A stretch of 38,998 bases of DNA from a virus. Location: the IMG/VR virus record IMGVR_UViG_3300031975_002037, positions 1-38,998 of that record. The stretch is one strand, 5' to 3'. This document shows, piece by piece, positions 17,145 to 27,936 of the stretch (position 1 is the first letter of the stretch; each line of letters starts with the position of its first letter). The notes below the pieces were generated by a model. That model searched no databases and was not told the origin of the DNA. It was given only the letters and a program-made list of their open reading frames with translations. Made by a program: the position numbers and the translations under genes.

Positions 17145-20100
17145 TGTCAGTATACGACTTATATGGTGGATCGCCATTTTTGAAGGGCCCCGGAATCTCT
17201 GGACACCACGGGGTCGTGAAGCAATATTCGAAGGGCAAAGGCTTAAATGTGCCAGTAGGGCCTGTTGGCGGAGTTGATAAGGCTATTTTTAAGCCAGCAG
17301 TGGGCAACGGATTTATATTCTCCGTTGTAAACACTAGTTTAGATGTCGTTTCCAGAAAAATAGAGTCCCCCAACTATGCGTCTGAATTTTTTCTTGATAG
17401 AAGCAGATACATACCTCAAGTAAATTTTTCTGATCCTGCTAACTTTGCCAAATTTGGCTCAGCAGAACAATACTATATCAAAGCTGTGGAGAACATCAAT
17501 AGATATTATCCGTATGATGGCTCTTTGAAAGAAAGATTACAATGGCACAACGAATCATCCTATTTCGATAATTATATTTTTGAATACGAATACCCAAGAA
17601 CAAACGGTTATATTCAAATCGGTCAAACATGGGGTAGTATCGGCACTACCAAAACACCAGCAGATACTGATGTATACAAGTTATCAGACGCTCCGCAATA
17701 CATATCGGTTAGAGGTGGTCCCCATGCTGCCTCTGTTCCGGCGTATGCTTCGTCTTCCTATGCTAAAGAACTTTCTTTTAAAGAAGCGGAACAGAAAGCA
17801 AACATATATGATGCCACAACCCAGCAAAAGCAAAACTTTACTATTGACGGCACAAAAGGAAATACAGTTGAATTCTGGTTAAAGTTGCCAACGTTTCCTT
17901 CTTCAAGTCAAACCTCCCCTTCACATGCTTACTTCGATTTGTGGAACGGGGAAGCCATTGGAAATGCAAATTATGGTCGCTTCCTGATTGAAAGTAGATA
18001 TGATGTAGATGGGTCGAATGTTCCGAATGGTGAATTTATTACCAACACTCTGTTCAACGTCACATATATGAGTGGGACTACTGGCGTTCAAAGAGCAGCA
18101 ATTGCAGCTAAAGACCTAACTTCATCTCTTGGAATAGACCTGTCAGATTGGAATCACTTGGCGTTTACTGTTGAAAATAGTAGCACTACCGCATCCGATC
18201 CTTTAAGAATTAATTTTTACGTTAATGGAAATTTGATAGAAACAACACTGACTGGTACAATTGTTCAAAACGTTTCAACTGGATCTTTCAACTCAACAAT
18301 CGGAGCGTATAAGCACCCTCCCGGATCTGATGCATCTACATCCGGGGTTACAGCAGGCTATGGCTCTTTAACTGGATCCTCTTTCGATGAATTTAGATTT
18401 TGGACCATCCATAGAGATTCTGACGATATCAGTTTTAACTGGTTCAAGCAAATCGCTGGCGGTACAAATAGCGACTTTGGTACTCAATCTTCGAAATTCT
18501 ATGAAGATACAAATCCAGTCAATTTGGGAGTATATTTTAAATTTAACGAAGGCGTAACGGCTACCTCATCGATTGACAGGGTAACTTTAGATTACTCTGG
18601 GCGAGTATCGAATGGCTATATCTCAAATTATACGGAGGCGATGCGCTCTACATCTTCCGCTATTGTAGAAAAAGGAGCGGCTCAAAAAGAATTTAAAGAT
18701 CCGATTATTTACAATTTTCACCCAAGCGTTGTTGCTTATAAGGATAGCGCAAGCTATAAGGGCAGGGAATATGATACTAGAAATTCTATGTATCTTTTCA
18801 ATATGCTGCCAAATTGGATTATTGATGAAGATGAAAGTAAAGGAAGGAATCAGGCATTATACCTCAATCAAATTATCGCTAGTTATTTTGATAACTTGTT
18901 CTTGCAAATCCAAAGTGTTCCAACTCTAAAAAACCCAAATTATGTAAGCGGTTCAGCAAGCGGTAGTTTAAACAAGCCTCTTCCTTTTGCTGACAGGCTT
19001 TTGGCAAATACTGGATTCACAGTCCCAGAGATCTTTTCTGACGCTGCTGTATTTGAGGCGTTAGCCAATAGGGATGACGAAAGAGAGTTTGAGAGAAATC
19101 TAGCAGACATTAAAAATCAAATATATTCAAATATTTACAATAATCTTCTTTATATCAACAAGACAAAGGGGACTATTAAATCGATCACAAATATGATGAG
19201 ATGCTTTGGCGTCGATGATGATTTATATAGTATCAACTTCTATGCCAATAACGCCAAATTAGATCTAAAGGGAAATAATATTCCGAAAACAATTAGAAAG
19301 TCTTACGCCGACTTCAGTCGGGCTGGTAGAAATAATGCAACTGTTTTTCAAATGACAAGTTCCGGAAATTCTAATTCTGTATCTTTTATCACGGGAAGTA
19401 ATGGTGCTCTGGCAGCAGCTTGGGATTCTGAAAATGGATTTACTGTAGAATCGGAAGTGATTTTTCCTAAACTACCGGGATATCAAGACCCTTCTTTTGG
19501 CGATTACGATTATTCATCGGTATCGGCATCTCTATTTGGGGCACACCAAGCAGTCGTGGAGGCTGGATCAGTCGCTCTTAAAGGGGATACAAGTTGGGCT
19601 GATGTCGATTTTTCAAACTTTCAAGTTTATGCTGTTAAGGAAAAGGGAAACAACCTAGAGCCAGAAAGTAAAAACGTTCGCTTCATTTTGACATCTTCGA
19701 ATCCGGCTGATTCGACTATGGGATACATCCCAGAGTTGAGTTCAGATACGTACAAGGGAGTGTATAACAACGAAAGGTGGAATTTAGCAGTCAAATTCTA
19801 TCCAAATAAGTATCCTAATGTCGGTCGCCTTAGCGGGTCTGAAGATACCGATTATACAGTAGAGTTTTCTGGTTATAATTTGGTTGGAGATGTTGTACAA
19901 AATAATTTCAATATTAAGAAAACCATCTCTGAATCCAAAGGCGTTAGAATAAACAATAAAAACAAAAGAATTTACATTGGTGCTCATAGAACAAATTTTA
20001 CAGGCTCTCTTTTAACTGCAACGAATGTAAAAATATCTTCTTGTAGATATTGGGCTATACCACTATCTAACGATGAATTATTATCTCACGCCTTAGACCC

Positions 20101-23100
20101 AAGAAATTATGGCGTATATAATGCGATGCAGAGTTCCTATTTGATGCAAGACAGGGGAACAGCTTATTCCGTTGACATTCCAAAAATCAAAACCTTAGTT
20201 ATGAATTGGGATTTTGATAATGTAACAGGTTCAGACACTGGACAATACAGTGGGGAATTATCAGTCACTGATTTCTCTTCCGGATCCGGCGACGAAAGGT
20301 ACGGAACTATCCTGTCTAATTTGATAGAAAAGCAACACACTGGAAGAGGTATTTATTTCGAATCAGGCAACAACAACACTGGATCAATATCTAGAGAATA
20401 TGTGTACGCTTACAGACAGCAGGTACCAGAAAACCTAAATAATGACGATGCTGTAAGAGTCTTAACAAGAGATGACGAATTCTTTACTAGAAGAACAAAG
20501 CCAATAACTTTCTCCTTTTCTGTAGAAAAAAGTATGTATCAAAATATCTCTGAAGAAATGGTTAATTTTCTTGCAGCTTCAAAAGATGCATCGGCTTTAG
20601 AAAATTTAATTGGAGAGCCGGTTAACAAATATAGAGACAAATATAAAGATTTAGAAAAAATAAGAAATATTTTCTTTGAAAGAGTGAGCAACGCGCCAGA
20701 TATTGATAAGTACATCGAGTATTTCAAGTGGTTAGACACGAGTATCAGCCAAATGATCCAACAGGTCATTCCAGCTTCTTCAAATTTTAGTTCTGTAAGA
20801 AATATGGTCGAAAGCCACATATTTGAAAGGGCTGGCAAATATCGTCACAAGTTCCCTACAATAGAAAAATATGCACCTAGTCAGAAAAAAGTATCCGACT
20901 ATAATAATCAATTTCAGTTTAATTCTTTACAAAATAGTGAAGGTGTATATGAAGCTACAGTTACAAGCCCGATTGGCAGTACGGGAAAAGGTCTGGGAGG
21001 ATCTAATGTATCTGTTTCTCCAACGGCGTACCAATCCCTAACTAGTTGGGAAAATAATCACGCGGATATAGGCGCTCAAAGTACACCAAGTGATAAAACA
21101 TCTATGTGGTGGTGGAAAAATAGGGTTCCTTTTAGTGCCGATACTGTAAAAACAACAGGCATAGCGGCAACTAACACCGCCGCCAATGAAGCTTTCGAGG
21201 CAGCAACATCTGATATTGTATATAGATTTCACAATACTCTTAATGCATCTACCCAAAATCCAATATCCAGAGCATCTTCCGACGTAGCTGTTACTCTCTC
21301 TACGGACAGTGGAGGAGACGCCTCTGGGTTCAATGACCAGAATAGGTCACGACCCCAAAAGGACAGAAATTTTAGGAATGTTGTGTTTAACGAATCCCCC
21401 GCAGGATCGGGCAAAAGAGTTTCTTTTAATACAGCTACATTAGCGAGGCAGCCCAACAGTCACACTTTGGATGCAGTTGAGCCGAATCGAAAATTTAAAC
21501 CAGAATTTGGGGTTGAGTTACCATCCATATCTACTGAAAAGAAATTCGATGGAAGAAAATACGCCCCACTATCCTTTCAGAGTTCCTCAACGGATAATCC
21601 CTTTATTACGGGAAGTTCTCCTTGGCATATCGGATACGAACTGTCAACACAGCATCTTCAAGATTATTATCTAGATAACAAAGATATTCCAATGCAGGGC
21701 CCCTTCACTCAACAAAATGTTGGTGGATACGCATATAGACACGCTGGCTTAAACATAGGCGTAGCGCAAGTAAGACAAGAGGCATGGTATGCATTCAGAA
21801 CTATAACGGCTAATCCAAATGGGGTTAACTTTGATTTTTATAATCTTTTTGATTTGAACAGACACGCCCCACGAAATACTCTGATGAGAGGCGAGGTTGC
21901 AAAACGTCCCTTGAACATTAAAAATATAAAATCAACCACTAGTACGGCAGGACCAAACACAGCTTATCCTCCCGTTAATGAACTAGGGTCGACAAAAGTA
22001 TATAATGGAAACTATAGCAAAGACTACCAAATTATACAAATACCAGACAGAGATGTTAACAATAGGTATTTTGTAGACAATGATGGTATTTCTACCGCCA
22101 CAATAGCTGGTGCAGGATCTCCATCTGTCTCTGGAATGTCCGATTGGGCTGTGCCGAATAGAGGCAAGAATGAACACGTTATGGTGAGCAGATTCTCCGC
22201 CCCCGGTGGTCCTGAAGTTAACGGTCAAGCGTTTTTAAATTATGAGTCTGAGGTATATTCTCCTTATAATGCAATGACGTACAGAAATTTATCAGTTAGA
22301 CAGCCATTACAGACGCTGTTAACAAGGCATACTGCTTTTGGGGGATATGATAGTGTTAACGGGTCACCTAGTGCCTCTTATCATAAAACACAAAGAAACG
22401 CTGCAAAGCGTATAGAGTACACAGACATATTCCAGACAGCAACAACTAGTAGCATATATGACAATTATTATATCCAGCACCAAATTCCACAAAGCGACAG
22501 GCAATATTCTTGGATTACAGCGTCTGCAATAACAACTCCGCTAGGTTTTTCTCAAAAAGACTATGCAAACAAAAGCTATGCCTCAAGTGACATTACTTTT
22601 GTCAGTGCTAGTGAATTTGGAATGTTTATAAACACCTCTTTGCTAGGTAATGGAAAATATATCCTTGGTCGACCAAGTTATGCTGCCGGCAATCTTTTCA
22701 TCCCTCAAGACTTTGTTGGCTTAAATACTTTCTCATATGCCGACGCTGATGAATTAGACAACAACACGGTGAGTTACAATGCTAATATACCCGGAGGTCT
22801 CATTGGAGCAACAATAGTCGGAGGAGCACTAGGGTCTGCAAATCCAGCACAAGCTTTTCACCTAGCTCTACTAAAGGGTAATGGTCCATATGGATATCCA
22901 AGTTGGAGACAAACAAGAACATCGAATCATCCAGTTGCAAGATATATGAGAGATATCAACCGATTTTCTATTCTTACGGAAAAGACAAGCATATCTCCGG
23001 GCGATACCAAACTACAAAAAATAACGACACAAACCCTCGAAAACTTTACAGAACCAATGGTTTCTTTCAAGTATAAGCCTCTTGAGCATGACATTAGCGT

Positions 23101-26100
23101 AAAGGCGGGAAAAAACTCTTCCAACAAGCTTGAAATTGATAGTACCTATGCCAATTTCTTGGGTACGTTCGCCAACAATAAGATAGACGATTTGCTTGGA
23201 TATGAAAAAGATATTAATATCGCCAATCTTACGTATAACGCATTGAAAAATATTTATCTATCTGATTCAATTCCGGAAGACACAAATCCGTTTAATGGTC
23301 TAGAGAAGCTATCTTATAGAGAGGTTGTTTATCCTCGCGAAAGAAATACAGCACTAGCCAAAACAAGAGGAAGGGAAAATTACACCGTTTCTCAAGGTTC
23401 AACCGATTTTGATTTAAATCTAGGAGAGTCTCTAGCATTTTGGAAAAACAATGTTAATGATAGACTTAGAAGTGATGCTGTTGCTAGAAACGCAGAAGGA
23501 TTAATCATCGCTAGCGGATCTTCAATATTTGGAATGACGGATATGAGCGTTTGGCCGTTAGACTCCGAAGAGCCATTCTACAACTTATACTTCTTTTCCT
23601 CATCCATAAACGGCAACGCTGTGACAAATAATTCTTTTTTCTGGGCTCCGTTAGCTCCATCTGGAGGGTTTCTTAATCCATCCTCAGTGCCAGCATTTAA
23701 CAATGTCGACAAAAATGGAGAACTTTCATACGCTGGGTGGATTTATAATCTATTGGGAATTAATATCCAAGGCAAGGTTAGGAATAATGGTTCTTTAACT
23801 GGATCTGGACCTTTGCCTAATTTCTTGGCAGAATTAAATTTTGCCCCATCCTGCTCGTTCCAATATGAGTATCCAAATATGATGATGTCGGGTGCAGCTT
23901 TCGCACAGACAGGTATCGGTAGAACGTTTGTTCCATCAGCATCATTGCACCTGATACCTCCATACAGAGCAGATGTTTTGAGTGGGAAGGCACCATGGTT
24001 TAATTCATATGAGGATTATTCAGAAGACATCCGTAGAATAGCAAAAGATTATACAGTATTGCCAGAATTTAGAATCACAGATCATATTGATTATTACTTG
24101 AAAGAAGGCTTTTTTGCTGATAATAGTAAATTCTTAGATTTAATTGGATCTTCTTTAAATAATACATCGAGCGCAGCAAGTGAGACTGGCTCTCTACAAC
24201 CGGACTTTTTCAAAGTATACTCTCATAGTGATTTTATGAAACACTTCTCTGTTATACAGGAAGATCACAAGAAGAACGATACCGCTTTCGCATCAAAAAT
24301 TAGATTGGAAGCTAATGCTGTTAAAAAATTGTTACCTTATCAAGGCTTTTACCCAGCATTAAGATCGGTGCAATTGGGAACTTTGTTTTCCTCTTCTTAT
24401 GCTCCTTTTATAGAGGGATCTAGCGTTAGAGATGGAGACCAAGAAAGGTTAGCGGCTTTATACCAACCATTTTTTGCCCCCGGAATCTTTTTTAATACAA
24501 TTAAATCAGGAATTGCTGTCAGTTACCCAGTGCATACAGCGTCAGCCCCAGAGGCAACAAGACCAGCATCGCAAGATCCATCGGTTCCAACCACTCAGGC
24601 TGCTACTTTTGTCTCTAATATGTATTCTAGTGCTCCAAATTACAAGTTTCCATTTGAAGCAATTTTAGATCCAGATCAATTTTTGCCGGTATCATCTTCC
24701 TTGACCAGTTCGGGGCAAACCACGCTATCTTCTAGTGTATATTTTGTTTATCCTAACTTTACTGGATCTGCTACTCGGATATATGCTGATCAATTTTATG
24801 CAAAACAAACAGAAGATTTTCCATATGTCGTGCTAACTGGACCAACGCCTAGACAGCAACCTCAGATATTCTTCCAATGGAAGGGTCAAAGCGATCCAAA
24901 GTATTCATTAGCGGCAAATAATTTCTTTGCAGAGTCCGTTGACTTTTTCCTAGAAAAGGGAGCGCTAACGAGTTTTATCTCAAAACCAGAAAAAGATTTT
25001 AAATCTATGGTGTCTGGTTCGACTTATTATATGGACGTTTTGTTATACAAAACAGATAATTTTGTATCATACGAAGGTCCTCCACCGGGGACATTCAATT
25101 ATGATGGCGGAATGGCATTCTCCGGAGCGGTCAGTCCAGACACATTCCATGGCATAGCAGCTACTGCTGGAGACGGAATAGTAAATAGGGCAGTTAGTGC
25201 AAGGGGAATGCACTATGGACCTGCCTATCAAAGTAATCCGTATGCTTGGGGATCTAGTGGTACAGGAAGTGTGCCATTCGCATCATTTAGAGCGCAAGAC
25301 CCCTGTTACGCACCGCACACTCCACCGTATTTCTACGGAACATCGGTTGCAAGGATTGCTTTTAGTCCACACGCAGTTAGAGACATGGTGGATGGAGAAG
25401 CATCTAAGTTTACTCTAGAAGAAATTCTTTCAAATGCTAAGGTTGAGACAATATTTACCAACGAGAATGAAAAAGCCAAGACTCTTCAGGAAAACCAATA
25501 TAGAACAAGATTCCCAGCCGGCATAGGCCAGATGCAACTTAGTTCGTCTGTCAACCTTTTCGGGCAGGTTACATTAAAAGAAGTACAATATGGGACAGAG
25601 AAAAATCCAGACGGCACGTTCAAGGCAGAAAAAGCAACAACTCCTGTTGTTCAAGGAACAAATGACGCTTGGGTTATTGAAACTAAATTTGAGTGCCCCT
25701 CTATCAACATGGCAAATATGGATACTGATTCCCTAGGCGCTGCTGTTGGTCCCAATGCAGATGGAAAGGAAAGATTTTACTCTAGAGGTATTTGGAAGGG
25801 CTACGGTGTAATACCAACGGGATCTGAGGGGCTATTCTTACAATTGAAAGAAAGTTATCCACAAGTGATTAACAATGTAGCGGATGCTACAATAAGCTCA
25901 TTAACAGGGTCTCTCATTGAAGTATGCGGATTTAAGGCTACGAAAGAAAGAGTAGGGAAGCTCAAAGGTAAGAAAACAATTTCTGAAGCGATTGTTGCTG
26001 TGCCAATTGATGAAAAAGGCAACTTCTTCTCAATCAATTCAGATATGTTTGCCAAGCAAAAGCTTAATTACGAAACAAAAAACAAAGCACTACTAGCTGG

Positions 26101-26638
26101 CGACTTTGGAGTATCATCTGACATTGGAGAGACATCGATAACAGAAATGCTCACTAAAATGAAAAAGTTTTCTCTACCACCGCAAATGGACTTTATAAAC
26201 AATCCGAATATTGATCCGTTTGTGATGTATATTTTCGAGTTTACTCACGCTTTAGATAAACAAGATCTAGCAGATATTTGGCAGAACTTAATGCCTAAAA
26301 TCTCCACGACAGCAGAGAGGGGTACCTCTGCCATTGAGCACGAGATAGGGGTCAATTATGAGTTCTTTGGTCAGTATAAAAAAGGACAATTGCCCGATAA
26401 TATCAGATGGATGGTGTTCAAGGTAAAGCAGAAGGCAAGAAATAACTTTTTCAACGTCACTCAACAGTCCGAAGTTGCAAAAGGATTTACATTTACTGCC
26501 TTGCAAGAACTACAAGGTATTGCTTCAAACGCAGATGCTGAATTGACTTACAGCTACAACTGGCCGTATGATTTCTTTTCTCTTGTAGAGTTAGCTCAAA
26601 TTGAATCTGAAGTTACTTTTGAACCCCCAAAAGAATAG
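17144..26638 (+). CDS. giant virion structural protein with two LamG-like domains, 3164 aa
   Basis: The largest gene of the window, one intact frame of 3164 codons. Residues about 235-430 form a laminin-G/concanavalin-like sandwich (N-T-V-E-F-W-L-K-L-P, then L-S-D-W-N-H-L-A-F-T-V, F-Y-V-N-G-N-L-I-E, and F-D-E-F-R-F-W). A second such domain lies at about 760-990 (F-T-V-E-S-E-V-I-F-P; R-W-N-L-A-V-K-F-Y; I-S-S-C-R-Y-W-A-I-P). Between them, residues 673-689 read K-T-K-G-T-I-K-S-I-T-N-M-M-R-C-F-G, resembling a motif of phage tail proteins of the gpI/baseplate type. The remaining 2100 residues are unrecognised and rich in Ser, Asn, Tyr and Pro. Position after gp6 suggests an outer wedge (gp7-like) or fibre-network role; that is inference. 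Start supported by AGGGG and a TAATG overlap. Confidence 0.75.
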   Translation: MSVYDLYGGSPFLKGPGISGHHGVVKQYSKGKGLNVPVGPVGGVDKAIFKPAVGNGFIFSVVNTSLDVVSRKIESPNYASEFFLDRSRYIPQVNFSDPANFAKFGSAEQYYIKAVENINRYYPYDGSLKERLQWHNESSYFDNYIFEYEYPRTNGYIQIGQTWGSIGTTKTPADTDVYKLSDAPQYISVRGGPHAASVPAYASSSYAKELSFKEAEQKANIYDATTQQKQNFTIDGTKGNTVEFWLKLPTFPSSSQTSPSHAYFDLWNGEAIGNANYGRFLIESRYDVDGSNVPNGEFITNTLFNVTYMSGTTGVQRAAIAAKDLTSSLGIDLSDWNHLAFTVENSSTTASDPLRINFYVNGNLIETTLTGTIVQNVSTGSFNSTIGAYKHPPGSDASTSGVTAGYGSLTGSSFDEFRFWTIHRDSDDISFNWFKQIAGGTNSDFGTQSSKFYEDTNPVNLGVYFKFNEGVTATSSIDRVTLDYSGRVSNGYISNYTEAMRSTSSAIVEKGAAQKEFKDPIIYNFHPSVVAYKDSASYKGREYDTRNSMYLFNMLPNWIIDEDESKGRNQALYLNQIIASYFDNLFLQIQSVPTLKNPNYVSGSASGSLNKPLPFADRLLANTGFTVPEIFSDAAVFEALANRDDEREFERNLADIKNQIYSNIYNNLLYINKTKGTIKSITNMMRCFGVDDDLYSINFYANNAKLDLKGNNIPKTIRKSYADFSRAGRNNATVFQMTSSGNSNSVSFITGSNGALAAAWDSENGFTVESEVIFPKLPGYQDPSFGDYDYSSVSASLFGAHQAVVEAGSVALKGDTSWADVDFSNFQVYAVKEKGNNLEPESKNVRFILTSSNPADSTMGYIPELSSDTYKGVYNNERWNLAVKFYPNKYPNVGRLSGSEDTDYTVEFSGYNLVGDVVQNNFNIKKTISESKGVRINNKNKRIYIGAHRTNFTGSLLTATNVKISSCRYWAIPLSNDELLSHALDPRNYGVYNAMQSSYLMQDRGTAYSVDIPKIKTLVMNWDFDNVTGSDTGQYSGELSVTDFSSGSGDERYGTILSNLIEKQHTGRGIYFESGNNNTGSISREYVYAYRQQVPENLNNDDAVRVLTRDDEFFTRRTKPITFSFSVEKSMYQNISEEMVNFLAASKDASALENLIGEPVNKYRDKYKDLEKIRNIFFERVSNAPDIDKYIEYFKWLDTSISQMIQQVIPASSNFSSVRNMVESHIFERAGKYRHKFPTIEKYAPSQKKVSDYNNQFQFNSLQNSEGVYEATVTSPIGSTGKGLGGSNVSVSPTAYQSLTSWENNHADIGAQSTPSDKTSMWWWKNRVPFSADTVKTTGIAATNTAANEAFEAATSDIVYRFHNTLNASTQNPISRASSDVAVTLSTDSGGDASGFNDQNRSRPQKDRNFRNVVFNESPAGSGKRVSFNTATLARQPNSHTLDAVEPNRKFKPEFGVELPSISTEKKFDGRKYAPLSFQSSSTDNPFITGSSPWHIGYELSTQHLQDYYLDNKDIPMQGPFTQQNVGGYAYRHAGLNIGVAQVRQEAWYAFRTITANPNGVNFDFYNLFDLNRHAPRNTLMRGEVAKRPLNIKNIKSTTSTAGPNTAYPPVNELGSTKVYNGNYSKDYQIIQIPDRDVNNRYFVDNDGISTATIAGAGSPSVSGMSDWAVPNRGKNEHVMVSRFSAPGGPEVNGQAFLNYESEVYSPYNAMTYRNLSVRQPLQTLLTRHTAFGGYDSVNGSPSASYHKTQRNAAKRIEYTDIFQTATTSSIYDNYYIQHQIPQSDRQYSWITASAITTPLGFSQKDYANKSYASSDITFVSASEFGMFINTSLLGNGKYILGRPSYAAGNLFIPQDFVGLNTFSYADADELDNNTVSYNANIPGGLIGATIVGGALGSANPAQAFHLALLKGNGPYGYPSWRQTRTSNHPVARYMRDINRFSILTEKTSISPGDTKLQKITTQTLENFTEPMVSFKYKPLEHDISVKAGKNSSNKLEIDSTYANFLGTFANNKIDDLLGYEKDINIANLTYNALKNIYLSDSIPEDTNPFNGLEKLSYREVVYPRERNTALAKTRGRENYTVSQGSTDFDLNLGESLAFWKNNVNDRLRSDAVARNAEGLIIASGSSIFGMTDMSVWPLDSEEPFYNLYFFSSSINGNAVTNNSFFWAPLAPSGGFLNPSSVPAFNNVDKNGELSYAGWIYNLLGINIQGKVRNNGSLTGSGPLPNFLAELNFAPSCSFQYEYPNMMMSGAAFAQTGIGRTFVPSASLHLIPPYRADVLSGKAPWFNSYEDYSEDIRRIAKDYTVLPEFRITDHIDYYLKEGFFADNSKFLDLIGSSLNNTSSAASETGSLQPDFFKVYSHSDFMKHFSVIQEDHKKNDTAFASKIRLEANAVKKLLPYQGFYPALRSVQLGTLFSSSYAPFIEGSSVRDGDQERLAALYQPFFAPGIFFNTIKSGIAVSYPVHTASAPEATRPASQDPSVPTTQAATFVSNMYSSAPNYKFPFEAILDPDQFLPVSSSLTSSGQTTLSSSVYFVYPNFTGSATRIYADQFYAKQTEDFPYVVLTGPTPRQQPQIFFQWKGQSDPKYSLAANNFFAESVDFFLEKGALTSFISKPEKDFKSMVSGSTYYMDVLLYKTDNFVSYEGPPPGTFNYDGGMAFSGAVSPDTFHGIAATAGDGIVNRAVSARGMHYGPAYQSNPYAWGSSGTGSVPFASFRAQDPCYAPHTPPYFYGTSVARIAFSPHAVRDMVDGEASKFTLEEILSNAKVETIFTNENEKAKTLQENQYRTRFPAGIGQMQLSSSVNLFGQVTLKEVQYGTEKNPDGTFKAEKATTPVVQGTNDAWVIETKFECPSINMANMDTDSLGAAVGPNADGKERFYSRGIWKGYGVIPTGSEGLFLQLKESYPQVINNVADATISSLTGSLIEVCGFKATKERVGKLKGKKTISEAIVAVPIDEKGNFFSINSDMFAKQKLNYETKNKALLAGDFGVSSDIGETSITEMLTKMKKFSLPPQMDFINNPNIDPFVMYIFEFTHALDKQDLADIWQNLMPKISTTAERGTSAIEHEIGVNYEFFGQYKKGQLPDNIRWMVFKVKQKARNNFFNVTQQSEVAKGFTFTALQELQGIASNADAELTYSYNWPYDFFSLVELAQIESEVTFEPPKE

Positions 26639-26656
26639 AATTTTAACAAGTAAGGC

Positions 26657-26664
26657 TATTTATA
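26657..26664 (+). promoter_or_regulatory. possible late-promoter -10 element (TATTTATA)
   Basis: TATTTATA lies in the 32-base gap after the 3164-codon gene and ends 6 bases before the ATG at 26671, nearly the same spacing as the copy upstream of 1961. It is similar to, but not identical with, the T4 late consensus TATAAATA (it is that sequence's reverse complement). A short AGGTG directly follows and could also serve as a ribosome site, so a regulatory reading is tentative. Confidence 0.25.
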
Positions 26665-26670
26665 GGTGCT

Positions 26671-27936
26671 ATGGAATTTTTTGATAGAAAAGAAGAAGTA
26701 TTAGATCTTCAACTGACCCAATACGGAAAGTATTTATTATCTGTTGGAAAGCTAAAGCCAGCGTTTTATGCTTTTTTCGATGATGATGTAGACTATGACA
26801 CCCAATACCAAGGAGATCCTCCGAAATCTGACGACACTGGCATTGCGGGTCCAAATGAAAATCAAAAAGATACAGAAGATAGAATCAAGGAAACGCCTAG
26901 GATAAAGGTGATTCATAGCGTTGATACTGTTGAGAAGAGTGTAAATCAAATCAGCAACAATGAAAAAGATCCAAAAGTAACTACAGTATACGGACAATTT
27001 GTGTTGAATCCTATTGGGCAAGTGTTGCCAATTGGTACAAGCACGGGAACTGGTAATGCTAGTGGGGTAGCAGGTTTTGAAGTCACAGATCCCTTTGGGG
27101 TTGAGAACCCTATTGGTCAATTGCCGGGATACGATTTTACCCCGCTGGCAGGACCCGGTGCTGGCCAGGGGTCGGGAATTAATGCAGGTCAGGGAACCAT
27201 CACTCAACCCGGATCACCCCTCGCACCACCCAAAGTCGAAGATTATCTAAGCCCAACTTTTGGCGATATGCCATACAAATACCCAATTCCTAAGAAACAA
27301 AATACTTCCGGTCTCAAAATACCCCTAGGCACTTCGAAGTATAACTCAATATTTTATCCGGCGTATGATTTGAATCTTAGTAAGGGAGAGATTAAAGAAT
27401 CAATTTATTATGATAGTGGATCTTATGGGGTCTCAAGAATCCCTCAGATTGAGATAGAAGTTACCTACGAGACTACAATCGGGCATTTAGGTGAAGACGG
27501 AAAGCCAGCCCCGTTGGATGAGATTATATCAGTGAAGGGGTCTGATGAGCCAGCAGAATTTAATTATGTAAGAATATCCGATGATGGGTCATATATAAAG
27601 ATTGAAGAAGATTACATATCAATCGATTTAAAAGAACTCAATTCTCTGAAAGATAAAGAAAATTTTGTGATAGAGGTGTACGAAATACAAAATCCCGATA
27701 CGGAAAACGAAATCTTGCTTCCTTTGAAATTTGGAGGAGAATATTTTTCAAATACATATGCGGATTATTTATACGACAAAACAGGAAACAATTTAGATGC
27801 TAAAGAAAATTATGTCGAACATTTTTTTAAAGTATCAGTAGATAACGAAATACAAACACCCACAAAGACATTAGGAGTAGCAGGTCAACCTCCGTCAAAC
27901 GATTTTGATCTGTGTGAAGACGATAATGAGCTATAA
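26671..27936 (+). CDS. virion structural protein with shared LTxxG...DD..DY N-terminal module, 421 aa
   Basis: The first 40 residues (V-L-D-L-Q-L-T-Q-Y-G-K-Y-L-L then F-Y-A-F-F-D-D-D-V-D-Y) match in pattern the start of the 304-aa protein at 35304, defining a common N-terminal module found, to my knowledge, in several T4-type aquatic phage virion proteins. Residues about 113-195 are a Gly/Pro-rich low-complexity linker (G-P-G-A-G-Q-G-S-G-I-N-A-G-Q-G). The C-terminal 200 residues are acidic, with beta-rich segments, and end in D-L-C-E-D-D-N-E-L. No enzyme motif is visible. The coding region overlaps the next gene by 11 bases. Function is not assigned; a tail or baseplate decoration role is inferred from the neighbours. 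Confidence 0.7.
   Translation: MEFFDRKEEVLDLQLTQYGKYLLSVGKLKPAFYAFFDDDVDYDTQYQGDPPKSDDTGIAGPNENQKDTEDRIKETPRIKVIHSVDTVEKSVNQISNNEKDPKVTTVYGQFVLNPIGQVLPIGTSTGTGNASGVAGFEVTDPFGVENPIGQLPGYDFTPLAGPGAGQGSGINAGQGTITQPGSPLAPPKVEDYLSPTFGDMPYKYPIPKKQNTSGLKIPLGTSKYNSIFYPAYDLNLSKGEIKESIYYDSGSYGVSRIPQIEIEVTYETTIGHLGEDGKPAPLDEIISVKGSDEPAEFNYVRISDDGSYIKIEEDYISIDLKELNSLKDKENFVIEVYEIQNPDTENEILLPLKFGGEYFSNTYADYLYDKTGNNLDAKENYVEHFFKVSVDNEIQTPTKTLGVAGQPPSNDFDLCEDDNEL

Noticed and set aside
26752-27207. Minus-strand open frame of 151 codons inside the 421-aa gene
   Set aside because: It lies fully opposite a well-supported plus-strand gene, has no ribosome site and an implausible Cys/Ser/Arg-rich composition.
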